NCBI RefSeq assembly: GCF_018860155.1
Contig: NZ_JAHKNI010000002.1
Span: 350,713 to 414,712 of the forward strand
Direction of reading: 5' to 3'
From: Nocardia albiluteola
Lineage (GTDB): Bacteria; Actinomycetota; Actinomycetes; Mycobacteriales; Mycobacteriaceae
DNA: 64,000 nt
This document shows positions 18,307 to 26,773 of this stretch, piece after piece. The notes beneath the pieces are model-generated. The model was not told where the DNA came from. It made no database searches and saw nothing but the letters and a program-made list of their open reading frames with translations. Numbering within the stretch: the first letter of the stretch is position 1; the number at the start of each line of letters is the position of its first letter. Position numbers and translations under genes: made by a program.

Positions 18307-19356
18307 TCAGCGGGCCTGGTTGAGCGCGGTGAGCGGGTCGGTGGTGGCCAGGAAGCGCAGCGCGAACGCGGCGCCCAGCAGGCCCAGGCCGATCAGGGCC
18401 GCGGCGGGAAGGACGGTTGTGGTGGCGCTGAGCACGAACGGCATCGCCGAGCCGATCGCCATTCCGGCGATCGTGGTAACGCCGACGCCGATCCCGACGC
18501 CGATCACCAGCACGATGAGCGCCTGGCCGAGCGCATCGCGCACCAGCGAGCCGGTGGTGGCGCCCAGCGCCTTCAGCGTCGCGATATCGGGGGTGCGCTG
18601 AATCGTCCACACCGTGAAGAAGGCGCCGATCACCAGCGCGGAGATGGCGAACAGCATGACCGTCATGAGGGTGAGCGAGCTGTTCTCGGCCTTGTAGGAG
18701 CCGATCGCCTGCAGCGAGCCTTTCGCGCTCGTCGTGGCGGTGTGCGCGGCGGAATTCACCGCGGCGGCGTCGTGCACGCCGGAGGCGACCAGGATCGTCG
18801 CGGCGCCGCCGTGTGGAACCGCCGCCTGCCAGTCGGCCAGCGACATCCATACCACCGGGGTGTGCGCGTACCAGTCGTCGCCGCCGATCGCCGCGACGGT
18901 GAAGGTGCCGGTCCCGAGGCCGATGCGGTCGCCGGCCGACGCGCCGAGGGTCTTCGCGGCGGGCGCGCTCAGCTCGACCGTGCCCGGTGCTGTTGCCGTG
19001 TGGCTGCCGAACGCGTTCCCGTCGACGCCGAACAGCGCCACCTGGGCCGGAGCCGAGCCGGTCCGGGTGGCCTGGGAGTGGCTGATGCCGACCGGGTCGA
19101 CGCTGCCTCCGGCCCGCTGCCAGGTGCGTACCTGATCCGCGGTCAGTGCCGAGGAATCGAACGACGGCGCGGAACCGGTGTCGGCGAACACGACCGTGTC
19201 GCCGGACATCCGCTGCAGTGCCGATATGTTTTGGTGTGCCAGGCCCGCCGTCAGGCCGCTCAGAAAGCTCACGAGCAGGGCGACCATGACGACGACCAGC
19301 GTGATGAGCCCGAAGCGGCCGCGGGCGGCTCGCAGATCTCTCAGTGCTACGAACAT
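18307..19356 (-). CDS. FtsX-like ABC transporter permease
   Basis: 349 residues. It has one N-terminal helix (about 15-37), a large extracytoplasmic domain of roughly 180 residues and three C-terminal helices (LTLMTVMLFAISALVIGAFF onward). RTPDIATLKALGATTGSLVRD forms the coupling helix. This is the MacB/FtsX fold. Start at ATG 19356 puts the protein at VALRDLRAARGRFG, where the family begins; the open extension to 19491 is unlike it and overlaps the kinase start. First gene of the pair with the ATPase. Confidence 0.88.
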   Translation of the reverse strand: MFVALRDLRAARGRFGLITLVVVMVALLVSFLSGLTAGLAHQNISALQRMSGDTVVFADTGSAPSFDSSALTADQVRTWQRAGGSVDPVGISHSQATRTGSAPAQVALFGVDGNAFGSHTATAPGTVELSAPAAKTLGASAGDRIGLGTGTFTVAAIGGDDWYAHTPVVWMSLADWQAAVPHGGAATILVASGVHDAAAVNSAAHTATTSAKGSLQAIGSYKAENSSLTLMTVMLFAISALVIGAFFTVWTIQRTPDIATLKALGATTGSLVRDALGQALIVLVIGVGIGVGVTTIAGMAIGSAMPFVLSATTTVLPAAALIGLGLLGAAFALRFLATTDPLTALNQAR

Positions 19357-19485
19357 GACTACAGCCTGTTCCGGATGCGGCCCGGAATCATCGCCACTGC
19401 GATCGGATCTCGCCCCTGCCGAGGGAGGGGTGCGTTTCCACCTTTCGATGGATGCCGCGGCGGTAACCCTGCATAAGCTGGCACT

Positions 19486-20835
19486 GTGCACCGCTCACCC
19501 CTCGCCCCCGTCTTCGCCGCCCTGCAGGCCTGCCTGCACGGGCTGATGGTGGCGCTGACGGCGTACGTGGTGGTGCGGGCGCTGGTGCCGGGCGGGGAGC
19601 ACCGGGTGCCGGTGCTGGTGCTGGCCGTGTTGTTCCTGCTCACCTACTTCGGCGGGGCGGCGCTGCGCAGCAGGCCCGCGGCCGCGCGGGTGTGGCTGGG
19701 CGGGCTGACCGTGATGTGGCTGGGGCTCGTCGCCCTGCAGCCCGAGGCGGTCTATCTGGTCTTCGGGCTGTTCTTCCTCTATCTGCACCTGCTGCCGCGG
19801 AACTGGGGCCTGACGGCGGTCGTGGCCGCGACCGCGATCTCGGTGGTCGGATTCAGCGCGCACCGGGGGTGGACAGCGGGCGGGGTGATCGGTCCGGTGC
19901 TCGGCGCGGCCGTCGCGGTCGCCATCGGCATGGGGTATCGGGCGCTGTACCGGGAGGCCACCGAACGGCAGCGCCTCATCGACGAGCTGCTGGCCACCCG
20001 CGCCACCCTGGCCGAACGCGAACGCACCGCAGGGAAGCTCGCCGAGCGCGAGCGCCTGGCCAAGGAGATTCACGACACGGTCGCGCAGGGGCTGTCCAGC
20101 ATTCAGATGCTGCTGCACGCCGCGGAGGGCGTGGCCCCGGATCATCCCGCGCGGCAACAGATCCGGCTGGCGCGCGAGACCGCGGCGGACAATCTCGCCG
20201 AGACCCGCCAGCTGATCGCCGAGCTCACCCCGGCCGCCCTCGAGGGCCAGTCGCTGGTGGGCGCGCTCGAGCGAATCGCCCAGCGCGCCAGCGCGCCCGG
20301 GCTCGATACCCGGGTGTTGGTGGAGGGCGAGCCGGAGCGGCTGCCGATGCCGATCGAGGCGGCGCTGGTTCGCGTCGCGCAGGGCGCGGTCTCCAATGTC
20401 GTGCGGCACGCCCGCGCGCAGCGCATGCGGATCACCCTCACCTACGCGGAGGACGGCGTGCATCTGGACGTCGTCGACGACGGAATCGGCATCGATCCGG
20501 CGGTTTTCGCGCGCGGTACGTTCGGGCTGAACGCCATGCGCAGCCGCGTCGAGCAGCAGGGCGGGAGCATGGACGTGGAAAGCGAGCCGGGCCACACGGC
20601 GGTCACCGTGTCGTTCCCGATGCCGGCGGGCGGCACGAATGCGGAGGCCCGTCTCGGCTTGGCCGATGCGGACGCACCTCGTCCCGGGGGCATGTCCGAT
20701 TCCGCTGCTGCTGAACCGAATCCGGGCAATACCGAGGCGGATCCCGGGGGTGGTGCGGCGATACCCGCGCCCGGCACGGTCGGGTGTCCGGTCGGCCAGG
20801 CGCAGCCCGCGGACGGTCCGCGGGAGGCGCGATGA
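19486..20835 (+). CDS. LiaS/NarL-type sensor histidine kinase
   Basis: 449 residues. About four to five membrane helices fill residues 8-152. A coiled-coil-like linker (RQRLIDELLATRATLAERER) precedes the HisKA_3 domain, with phospho-acceptor His196 in KEIHDTVAQGLS. The ATPase domain has VRVAQGAVSNVVRHA (N box) and DVVDDGIGI (G1). After the catalytic domain comes a 60-residue Pro/Gly/Ala-rich tail (about 385-449) without structure, unusual for the family. GTG 19486 follows TAAGCT (19474-19479) by 6 nt with no ribosome site, suggesting a leaderless transcript. It overlaps the regulator gene by 4 nt. Confidence 0.9.
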   Translation: MHRSPLAPVFAALQACLHGLMVALTAYVVVRALVPGGEHRVPVLVLAVLFLLTYFGGAALRSRPAAARVWLGGLTVMWLGLVALQPEAVYLVFGLFFLYLHLLPRNWGLTAVVAATAISVVGFSAHRGWTAGGVIGPVLGAAVAVAIGMGYRALYREATERQRLIDELLATRATLAERERTAGKLAERERLAKEIHDTVAQGLSSIQMLLHAAEGVAPDHPARQQIRLARETAADNLAETRQLIAELTPAALEGQSLVGALERIAQRASAPGLDTRVLVEGEPERLPMPIEAALVRVAQGAVSNVVRHARAQRMRITLTYAEDGVHLDVVDDGIGIDPAVFARGTFGLNAMRSRVEQQGGSMDVESEPGHTAVTVSFPMPAGGTNAEARLGLADADAPRPGGMSDSAAAEPNPGNTEADPGGGAAIPAPGTVGCPVGQAQPADGPREAR

Positions 20836-21449
20836 TCCGCCTACTGCTCGCCGATGATCATGCGATCGTGCGGGCCGGGTTGCGTGCGCTGCTCGACTCC
20901 GCCGCGGACGTCGAGGTGCTGGGCGAAGCACCCACCGCCGAGGAGGCCGTATCCGTCTGCAGCACAACGGAAGTGGATCTGGTGCTGATGGATCTGCGGT
21001 TCGGGCAGGGGAAGTCGGGGGTCGACGCGACCAGTGCCCTGCGCGCACTGCCGGATCCGCCCAACGTGCTGGTCGTCACCAACTACGACACCGATGCGGA
21101 TATCCTGGGCGCCATCGAGGCCGGCGCCTGCGGCTACATCCTCAAGGACACTCCGCCGCCGGAGCTGCTGGCCGCGGTGCGGGCGGCCGCGGCAGGGGAG
21201 AGCGTGCTGTCGCCCTCGGTGGCCTCGCGCCTGATGACCCGGGTGCGCAAACCCGATACGACGTTGAGCCCCAGGGAGATCGAGGTACTGCGGCTGGTCG
21301 CCGACGGGCACTCCAACCGGGAGATCGGCAAGAGCCTGTTCCTGAGCGAGACGACCGTGAAATCCCATCTGGTGCATATCTATTCGAAGTTGGGCGTGAA
21401 GTCGCGCACCTCGGCGGTGGCCCGCGCCCGCGAACGGGGCGCGCTGTGA
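20832..21449 (+). CDS. NarL/LiaR-type response regulator
   Basis: 205 residues. The receiver domain has the acidic pair ADDH near residue 8, phospho-acceptor Asp54 in VLMDLRFG, Thr83 and Lys105. The C-terminal LuxR HTH (about 140-190) reads LSPREIEVLRLVADG then TTVKSHLVHIYSKLG. Start overlaps the kinase stop (ATGA), so the pair is coupled. Its most likely target is the divergent ABC exporter at 17552-19356 (inferred from position only). Confidence 0.92.
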   Translation: MIRLLLADDHAIVRAGLRALLDSAADVEVLGEAPTAEEAVSVCSTTEVDLVLMDLRFGQGKSGVDATSALRALPDPPNVLVVTNYDTDADILGAIEAGACGYILKDTPPPELLAAVRAAAAGESVLSPSVASRLMTRVRKPDTTLSPREIEVLRLVADGHSNREIGKSLFLSETTVKSHLVHIYSKLGVKSRTSAVARARERGAL

Positions 21450-21703
21450 GGCCGGGCTCTTCGCCTTCGCTCGGCTCCGGCGTCCGTGCGGTGCCTCGGT
21501 GAGTCACCTCGGCTCGCGCTCGCCTGGCTTACCTCAGGCCCATGCCGCCTCACTGCGCTCGCCGTGCGCCCGGGCTCATACCCGCTCGCTGCGCCGCATC
21601 CCCTGATGAGTCGCGTCCGGTGACGTGTCGGCCACCGCGCAGGGCGGACATGGCGTGCTCGTGTCGACGCGGGCTCAGGCGATATCCCCGTACGCTCGTG
21701 CCC

Positions 21704-22129
21704 ATGTTGTCCATATCCGATCCAGAAGTACGGCAATTCCTGACGCACGGCACGCGCACGGGGAAGGTCGCCTTCGCGACCGCCGACGGCCGGCCGGTCA
21801 TCAATCCGGTCTGGTTCATCCTCGAGGGTGACGAGCTGGTCTTCAACACCGGCAAGGAGTCCGCGAAGGGCCGGGCGATCCTGCGCGACCCCCGGGTGGC
21901 GGTATGTGTCGATCTTGACGAGCTGCCGTACGGCTACATCCAGGTCCAGGGCATCGCGACGGTCTCCGAGGATCCGGGCGAGCTGCTGCGCACGGCCACC
22001 GAGATCGCTGCTCGGTACATGGGCCGGGACAGGGCCGACGAATTCGGCAAGCGCAACGGCGTACCCGGCGAGCTGATCGTCCGGGTGCGCCCGGCCAAGG
22101 TGCTGGGCGGACTGAACCAGACCGGGTAG
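21704..22129 (+). CDS. PPOX-class split-barrel flavin/F420-dependent protein
   Basis: 141 residues. A pyridoxamine-phosphate-oxidase-like split barrel: FATADGRPVINPVWFILEGDELVFNT is the typical opening. It is followed by ESAKGRAILRDPRVAVCVD and the YGYIQVQGIATV strand. Actinobacterial members use F420 or FMN as reductases. No substrate can be read. ATG 21704 lies 7 nt after TACGCT (21691-21696) with no ribosome site, another leaderless candidate. The frame is open upstream to 21542, but that segment is not family-like. Ends 2 nt before the convergent TetR gene. Confidence 0.82.
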   Translation: MLSISDPEVRQFLTHGTRTGKVAFATADGRPVINPVWFILEGDELVFNTGKESAKGRAILRDPRVAVCVDLDELPYGYIQVQGIATVSEDPGELLRTATEIAARYMGRDRADEFGKRNGVPGELIVRVRPAKVLGGLNQTG

Positions 22130-22131
22130 CC

Positions 22132-22728
22132 TCAGCCGGCCAGCAGCGCGGTGAGGCTGCGGCGCACCGCGTTCGAGGCGGCCTCCCGCGAGAGCCGGCG
22201 GCGCTCGATCAGGTAATGCTGTGCACCCCAGCCGATCGCGGCCTCGACGAGGTCGAGCAGCTGCTCGTCCTGGGCGAGCTCGGGGGCGAAGGTGTGCGAC
22301 AGCGACTCCCGAATCCTGTGCTCCGTCTCGTGCATTCGCGCATCCACGCCCGGCACCGTGTGCGCCTCGATCAGGCCCGCCAGGCGGGGGAAGCGCTGCA
22401 GCTCGTAGACCGCCGCGCTTCCCCGCACCACCTCGTCGATGCGCTGGGACAGCGGCAGGACGGGGTCGATGTCCTCGATCAGCGCCTCGACCCGGCTCGC
22501 CTGCTCCTCCACGACCGCCAGCCGCAGATCGTCACGTCCGGGGAAATGCACGAAGATGCTGCGCTCCGAGGCGCCCGAGCGCGCGGAGATGTCCTTCGTG
22601 GTGGGCAGGAACTGGCCCTCGGACAGGGCCGCGAGGGTCGCCTCGACGATGGCCCGCCGGGTCTGCTCCGGATTGCGGCGACGACGCGGGCGCGCGCCGT
22701 TGTCCGGCAGCGTTTTCCCCTCGACCAT
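22132..22728 (-). CDS. TetR-family transcriptional regulator
   Basis: 198 residues. An Arg-rich N-terminus leads into a TetR HTH at about residues 42-62 (TTKDISARSGASERSIFVHF), then a helical ligand domain. GGAG sits 6 nt before the ATG. It is divergent from a 37-codon ORF and the DUF202 pair. Related ACTGCAGT and TATTACAGT/ACTGCAATA sites lie before each side, so it probably represses itself and the opposite transcript. The ligand is unknown. Confidence 0.88.
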   Translation of the reverse strand: MVEGKTLPDNGARPRRRRNPEQTRRAIVEATLAALSEGQFLPTTKDISARSGASERSIFVHFPGRDDLRLAVVEEQASRVEALIEDIDPVLPLSQRIDEVVRGSAAVYELQRFPRLAGLIEAHTVPGVDARMHETEHRIRESLSHTFAPELAQDEQLLDLVEAAIGWGAQHYLIERRRLSREAASNAVRRSLTALLAG

Positions 22729-22765
22729 GACTACTCCACCTCTCCCACCAAATTTTTACATCATA

Positions 22766-22773
22766 ACTGCAGT
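22766..22773. promoter_or_regulatory. ACTGCAGT palindrome upstream of the TetR gene, candidate half of a shared operator system
   Basis: A perfect 8-bp palindrome within AACTGCAGTACAA, 38 bases from the TetR start. Reversed, its right flank (TTGTACTGCAGT) matches TTGTATTACAGT at 22846-22857 at 10 of 12 positions, linking it to the site before the small ORF. Confidence 0.4.
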
Positions 22774-22848
22774 ACAAGGGGTTTCTGAGAGGTGCCGTCC
22801 CCGCACCGGTGCTGTGGTGCGCGGCATAGTGCCGGGCGGGAGGGTTTG

Positions 22849-22869
22849 TATTACAGTAGAACTGCAATA
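22849..22869. promoter_or_regulatory. Inverted repeat before the 37-codon ORF, candidate TetR operator
   Basis: TATTACAGT (22849-22857) and ACTGCAATA (22861-22869) match as inverted repeats at 8 of 9 positions around AGA. The element ends 27 bases before the ATG, where repressor binding would block transcription. It is AT-richer than its surroundings. Confidence 0.55.
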
Positions 22870-22896
22870 AGGAAGACGACGAGGAGTGAGCGCATC

Positions 22897-23010
22897 ATGG
22901 GAGATCATCCGATCATCGGCCTCGGTTCCGCGACGCTCGACCTCGCCCAGACAGTCACCTCGATCGCCGCGCAGGTTACCTACATCCGGCGGGCGTGGGG
23001 CCTGGCCTGA
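22897..23010 (+). CDS. 37-residue small protein under a TetR operator, unknown function
   Basis: The ORF MGDHPIIGLG...RRAWGLA begins 27 bases after a strong inverted repeat, with GAGGAG upstream (spacing about 11 nt). The peptide is amphipathic: a mildly hydrophobic centre (SATLDLAQTVTSIAAQV) and a basic/aromatic end (TYIRRAWGLA). The frame stays open upstream to 22792, but that part would overlap the operator and looks non-coding. The position makes it the first thing the TetR protein would control. I recognise no family. Confidence 0.5.
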   Translation: MGDHPIIGLGSATLDLAQTVTSIAAQVTYIRRAWGLA

Positions 23011-23065
23011 TTTCGGCGCTATGCTCGGTTGCTGGAAGTTAGCATCGGCCGGAGAGGCGGTGTAG

Positions 23066-23422
23066 ATGTCCTCGAGCACGGGCAATTCGGGTCCCGGCGA
23101 GCAGCTCGATTACCGATTCACCCTCGCCAACGAGCGCACGTTCCTGGCCTGGATTCGCACCGCCCTCGGGCTGCTCGCCGGCGGCGTCGCCGTGCACACG
23201 CTGGTTCAACCCTTCAAACATGCCGGATTGCGGCGGGCGCTCGCGGTCAGCTGCATCGTGCTGGCGGTGATGGTGGCCGTCGGCGCGTACCGGCATTGGC
23301 GCGGCATCGAGGCCGCCATGCGCCGCGGCGAACCCCTCGGCGGCACCGTCATGGTCCCGCTGCTGGCGGGGGGCATCGCGATCATTTCGGTATTGGCGGC
23401 CATAGCGGTGCTGATCGGGTGA
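23066..23422 (+). CDS. DUF202 (YidH-like) membrane protein
   Basis: 118 residues with the DUF202 signature at the first helix: LANERTFLAWIRTALGLLAGGVAV, then two more helices (about 55-75 and 92-117). Function of the family is unknown. GGAGAGGCGG precedes ATG 23066 by 5-6 nt. It overlaps the next DUF202 gene by 4 nt (GTGA) and may share the transcript starting at the TetR operator. Confidence 0.85.
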   Translation: MSSSTGNSGPGEQLDYRFTLANERTFLAWIRTALGLLAGGVAVHTLVQPFKHAGLRRALAVSCIVLAVMVAVGAYRHWRGIEAAMRRGEPLGGTVMVPLLAGGIAIISVLAAIAVLIG

Positions 23423-23739
23423 CTGCTCCCGCGCCGGATACCGGCATGGCGCGCGAGCGCACGGCGCTGTCGTGGCGCCGCACCGCGGTGTCGGCGATGG
23501 GCACGGCCGCGTTGTTCATCAATCACGCGGTCTCCAATGGCTGGCGCCACGCGGCGGCGGCGCCCTTGGCTGCCGCGGTCGTGCTCGGCGTGCTCGCGCT
23601 GATGTGTTTCGAGCGCAATCGTCTACTGCGAGAAGGGCAGGACGCACATTCCCGCCGCGCAGTGACGGTTACGACGGTGGTGATCGTGCTGGTCTGCGCG
23701 GTCGCCCTCTATATCGGCCTGCGCGATCCCCTGCGATAG
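23419..23739 (+). CDS. Second DUF202-like membrane protein
   Basis: 106 residues from a GTG overlapping the previous stop. It repeats the family start in shortened form (MARERTALSWRRTAVSAMG) and has three helices ending at LYIGLRDPLR. The pair probably forms a heteromeric membrane unit; YidG/YidH in E. coli are similarly paired. Role unknown. Confidence 0.82.
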   Translation: MTAPAPDTGMARERTALSWRRTAVSAMGTAALFINHAVSNGWRHAAAAPLAAAVVLGVLALMCFERNRLLREGQDAHSRRAVTVTTVVIVLVCAVALYIGLRDPLR

Positions 23740-23785
23740 GCCCTGCGGCCGACTCGGGTCGGTCATCCACAACAGGAGGTAGGAA

Positions 23786-25687
23786 ATGAGTGGGGCAACC
23801 GAGCCCAGTGCCCACATCGTCGCCGGGCAGGATCCCGTGCGCGAGGAACTGCCGTTCAACGACGCCGCCGATATGGAGGATGCGCGGCGCGGATTCGTCG
23901 CCGCCCTGGAGCCGGGCGTGGTGCGCGACGCCGAGGGAAAGATCGTGTGGGACAACGACTCCTACCGCTTCCTGCAGGGTACCTGTCCGTCGTCGGTGAA
24001 TCCGAGCCTGTGGCGGCAGTGCGGGCTCAACATCGAGCAGGGCCTGTTCGAGGTCACCGAGGGCATCTACCAGATCCGCGGCCTGGACCTGTCCAATATG
24101 ACGATCATCGAGGGCGCCTCCGGCGTGATCGTCATCGATCCGCTGATCTCCACCGAGACCGCGGCCGCGGGCCTGGCCCTGTACCGGGCGCACCGCGGCG
24201 ACCGGCCGGTGACCGGCATGATCTACACCCACTCGCACGTCGACCACTTCGGCGGCGTCATGGGCGTGATGACCGAGGACGACGCCACCTTGGGCCGCGT
24301 TCCGGTGCTCGCGCCCGCCGGATTCCTCGAACACGCGGTGGCCGAGAACATCTATGCCGGAACCGCGATGGCACGCCGGGCCACCTATATGTACGGCGCG
24401 GCGCTGCCCCGCGGTCCGAAGGGCGCGGTCGGCGCGGGCCTGGGCCAGACCACTTCCACCGGCACCGTCAGCCTCATCGCCCCGACCATGGACATCACGC
24501 ACACCGGGCAGGAGGAGACGATCGACGGGGTGCGGATCGTCTTCCAGATCACCCCGGGCACCGAGGCGCCCTCGGAGATGAACTTCTACTTCCCGGACAT
24601 GCGGGCGCTGTGCATGGCCGAGAACGCCACCCACACCCAGCACAACCTGCTCACCCTGCGCGGCGCGCTGGTGCGCGACCCGCACGTGTGGTCGCAGTAC
24701 CTGACCGAGTCGATCAACATGTTCGGGCGCAAATCCGACGTCGTCTTCGCCTCGCACCACTGGCCGACCTGGGGCACCGAGCGCCTCGTGGAGTACCTGT
24801 CGCTGCAGCGCGATCTGTACGGCTACCTGCACGATCAGACGCTGCGGCGGCTGAACCAGGGCCACACCGGCATCGAGATCGCCGAGACCTTCGAGCTGCC
24901 CCCGGCGATCGCGGGCGCCTGGCATGCGCGCGGGTACTACGGGTCGGTCTCGCACAATGTGAAGGCGATCTACCAGCGGTACATGGGCTGGTTCGACGGC
25001 AATCCCGCGCACCTGTGGGAACATCCGCCGGTCGAATCCGCCAAGCGCCACGTGGATTTCATGGGTGGCGCGCAGGAGGTGCTGCGCAAGGCCGAAAGGG
25101 CCTACGACACAGGCGATTACCGCTGGGTCGCACAGGTGGTCAACTACGTGATCTTCGCCGACCCGACCAACCGGGCCGCAATCGAGTTGCAGGCCAGCAC
25201 CTATGAGCAGCTCGGCTACGGCGCGGAGAACGCCACCTGGCGCAACTTCTATCTGATGGGCGCCTACGAACTCCGCAACGGCAAGGTCGGTACGCCGACC
25301 CGCGCCAACTCGCCGACCATGCTGGCCGCGCTGACCGTCGAGCAGCTCTTCGACGCGGTCTCGCTGCGCATCGACGGTCCCCGGGCCTGGCACGAAAAGG
25401 CGGTGTCCGACTGGCGGATCACCGACGAAAACCGCACGCACCGAGTGGAATTGCGCAACGGCCTGCTGCTGCACTACGACCGCTTCGACGGCGACGACCT
25501 CCCCGCCCCCGAGGTGACATTCTCGCTGACCCGACCCACCCTGATCGGCATTCTGCTTGCCGGACAGGACATTACGGCCGCCGCGCAGTCCGGTGTCGTG
25601 CGAATCGAGGGCGACCCGTCGGGTCTGGGCAAGATTGTCTCCCTGCTCGACACTCCGGACCCGGCGTTCAACCTGGTGACGCCGTAA
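23786..25687 (+). CDS. SdsA1-like alkyl sulfatase (metallo-beta-lactamase fold)
   Basis: 633 residues. The zinc-binding motif THSHVDHFGG lies at residues 148-157 (His149, His151, Asp153, His154). It is followed by MAENATHTQHN (conserved Glu) and ASHHWPTWG (last His ligand). A helical dimerisation region and a C-terminal SCP2-like domain (from about 510) complete the Pseudomonas SdsA1/Pisa1 layout. These enzymes hydrolyse primary or secondary alkyl sulfates. No signal peptide is visible, unlike secreted SdsA1, so a cytoplasmic location is suggested. A perfect AGGAGG ribosome site lies 6 nt before the ATG. A hairpin terminator follows. Confidence 0.92.
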   Translation: MSGATEPSAHIVAGQDPVREELPFNDAADMEDARRGFVAALEPGVVRDAEGKIVWDNDSYRFLQGTCPSSVNPSLWRQCGLNIEQGLFEVTEGIYQIRGLDLSNMTIIEGASGVIVIDPLISTETAAAGLALYRAHRGDRPVTGMIYTHSHVDHFGGVMGVMTEDDATLGRVPVLAPAGFLEHAVAENIYAGTAMARRATYMYGAALPRGPKGAVGAGLGQTTSTGTVSLIAPTMDITHTGQEETIDGVRIVFQITPGTEAPSEMNFYFPDMRALCMAENATHTQHNLLTLRGALVRDPHVWSQYLTESINMFGRKSDVVFASHHWPTWGTERLVEYLSLQRDLYGYLHDQTLRRLNQGHTGIEIAETFELPPAIAGAWHARGYYGSVSHNVKAIYQRYMGWFDGNPAHLWEHPPVESAKRHVDFMGGAQEVLRKAERAYDTGDYRWVAQVVNYVIFADPTNRAAIELQASTYEQLGYGAENATWRNFYLMGAYELRNGKVGTPTRANSPTMLAALTVEQLFDAVSLRIDGPRAWHEKAVSDWRITDENRTHRVELRNGLLLHYDRFDGDDLPAPEVTFSLTRPTLIGILLAGQDITAAAQSGVVRIEGDPSGLGKIVSLLDTPDPAFNLVTP

Positions 25688-25707
25688 CAACCGCGCGTAT
25701 TCGTGAC

Positions 25708-25736
25708 TACGGGCCCGATCGTATGCCGGGCCCGTA
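25708..25736 (+). terminator. Hairpin terminator after the alkyl sulfatase gene
   Basis: A perfect 10-bp stem (TACGGGCCCG at 25708-25717 with 25727-25736) has a 9-nt loop and lies 20 nt after the stop. No full U-tract follows. Confidence 0.75.
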
Positions 25737-26017
25737 AGTTCGCTTACGCCAAGCCATTCCTGTGCTGTGTTCCGGCCCCCGCGCCGAGCCCCCGCTGCTG
25801 CCCTGGAAAGACTGGCCCGCACAACAGAATTCGACTGTCATGGCCGTCCTGCTTACCATGCTCGGCACCGCGTCGGTCGGCTCCGGCCTCGTCATGCTGT
25901 CCACGTGAGGCGTGCTTGCGCGAGGTGTGATGAGCCGGACGGGACCCCGAGCGCGGTTCGGCGCCGGACGCGGAGGTCGTCCGGCGACGCGGGCGGGCGC
26001 CGCTTACACTCGCCCGC
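25737..26017. other. Intergenic region between the sulfatase and cobM
   Basis: After the hairpin about 280 bases carry no clear gene. One 22-codon hydrophobic frame (25840-25908, MAVLLTMLGTASVGSGLVML) is open but has no ribosome site; it is listed here rather than called. The cobM promoter TACACT (26005-26010) is at the right end. Confidence 0.4.
26005..26010 (+). promoter_or_regulatory. -10 hexamer of a leaderless cobM promoter
   Basis: TACACT ends 7 nt before the cobM ATG at 26018, and there is no Shine-Dalgarno sequence. Transcription would start at or next to the A of the ATG, the usual actinobacterial leaderless layout. Confidence 0.5.
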
Positions 26018-26773
26018 ATGACCGTGCACTTCATCGGGGCGGGGCCTGGGGCCGGGGATCTGCTGACCGTGCGGGCAGTGCGATTGATCGCGGAGTCGCC
26101 GGTGTGCCTGTACGCGGGGACGTATCTCGATCCGGAGGTGCTGGGGCACTGCGCGCCGGATGCGGAGATGATCGACACACAGCGGCTGGATCTGGACGAG
26201 ATCATCGGGCACTGTGCGCGGGCGCACGCCGGAGGGAAGGATGTGGCGCGGCTGTGCTCGGGTGATCCCTCCCTCTATTCGGCCCTGACCGAGCAGACCC
26301 GCCGGCTGGACGCGCTCGGGATCGGGTGGGACGTTACTCCCGGCGTGCCCGCGTACGCGGCCGCCGCCGCGGTGCTCGGTACCGAGCTGACCGTCCCGGA
26401 GCTGGTGCAATCGGTGGTGCTCACCCGGACCCGGGCCCGGTCGACGGCGATGCCCGAGTCCGAGGCGCTGGCGAACTTCGCGCGGACCCGGGCGACGCTG
26501 GTGCTGCATCTGGCGATCACGCGCATCCGGCCCATCGCCGCGGAGCTGACCGCCGAATACGGGGCGGACTGTCCGGTTGCGGTGGTCTACCGGGCGAGCC
26601 AGCCCGGGGAGCTGGTGCTGCGGGGCACCCTGGCCGACATCGCCGACCAGGTCGAATCCGCCGGGCTGCGGCAGGCCGCGGTCGTCCTCGTCGGCCGCGC
26701 GATGGCTGTATTACCGGGTTGCGCGCAATCGCACCTGTACGACCCGGCGCGCGAGCGGAGCGCCGCGGAGTGA
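26018..26773 (+). CDS. cobM: Precorrin-4 C11-methyltransferase CobM
   Basis: 251 residues of the tetrapyrrole methylase fold. VHFIGAGPGAGDLLTVRAVRLI is the N-terminal SAM-site loop. CLYAGTYLDPEVLGHC and DVARLCSGDPSLYSALTEQ are CobM-like; VTPGVPAYAAAAAVLGTELTVPE and SVVLTRTRARSTAMPESE follow in the expected order. It methylates C-11 of precorrin-4 in aerobic cobalamin synthesis. No other cob gene is in the window, so it is isolated here. It probably has a leaderless transcript. It ends 450 bases before the NRPS start, and a functional link to it is not expected. Confidence 0.9.
   Translation: MTVHFIGAGPGAGDLLTVRAVRLIAESPVCLYAGTYLDPEVLGHCAPDAEMIDTQRLDLDEIIGHCARAHAGGKDVARLCSGDPSLYSALTEQTRRLDALGIGWDVTPGVPAYAAAAAVLGTELTVPELVQSVVLTRTRARSTAMPESEALANFARTRATLVLHLAITRIRPIAAELTAEYGADCPVAVVYRASQPGELVLRGTLADIADQVESAGLRQAAVVLVGRAMAVLPGCAQSHLYDPARERSAAE

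Noticed and set aside
21450..21703. Gene in the gap between the response regulator and PPOX protein
   Set aside because: The open frame upstream of ATG 21704 is Arg/Cys/Pro-rich and not family-like; nothing else convincing is present.
25840..25908. 22-codon hydrophobic ORF before cobM
   Set aside because: It has no ribosome site or conserved context; short hydrophobic frames are frequent by chance.
26018..26773. cobM as a tailoring gene of the NRPS
   Set aside because: It is a standard cobalamin enzyme with its own promoter, and a 450-base gap separates it from the synthetase.
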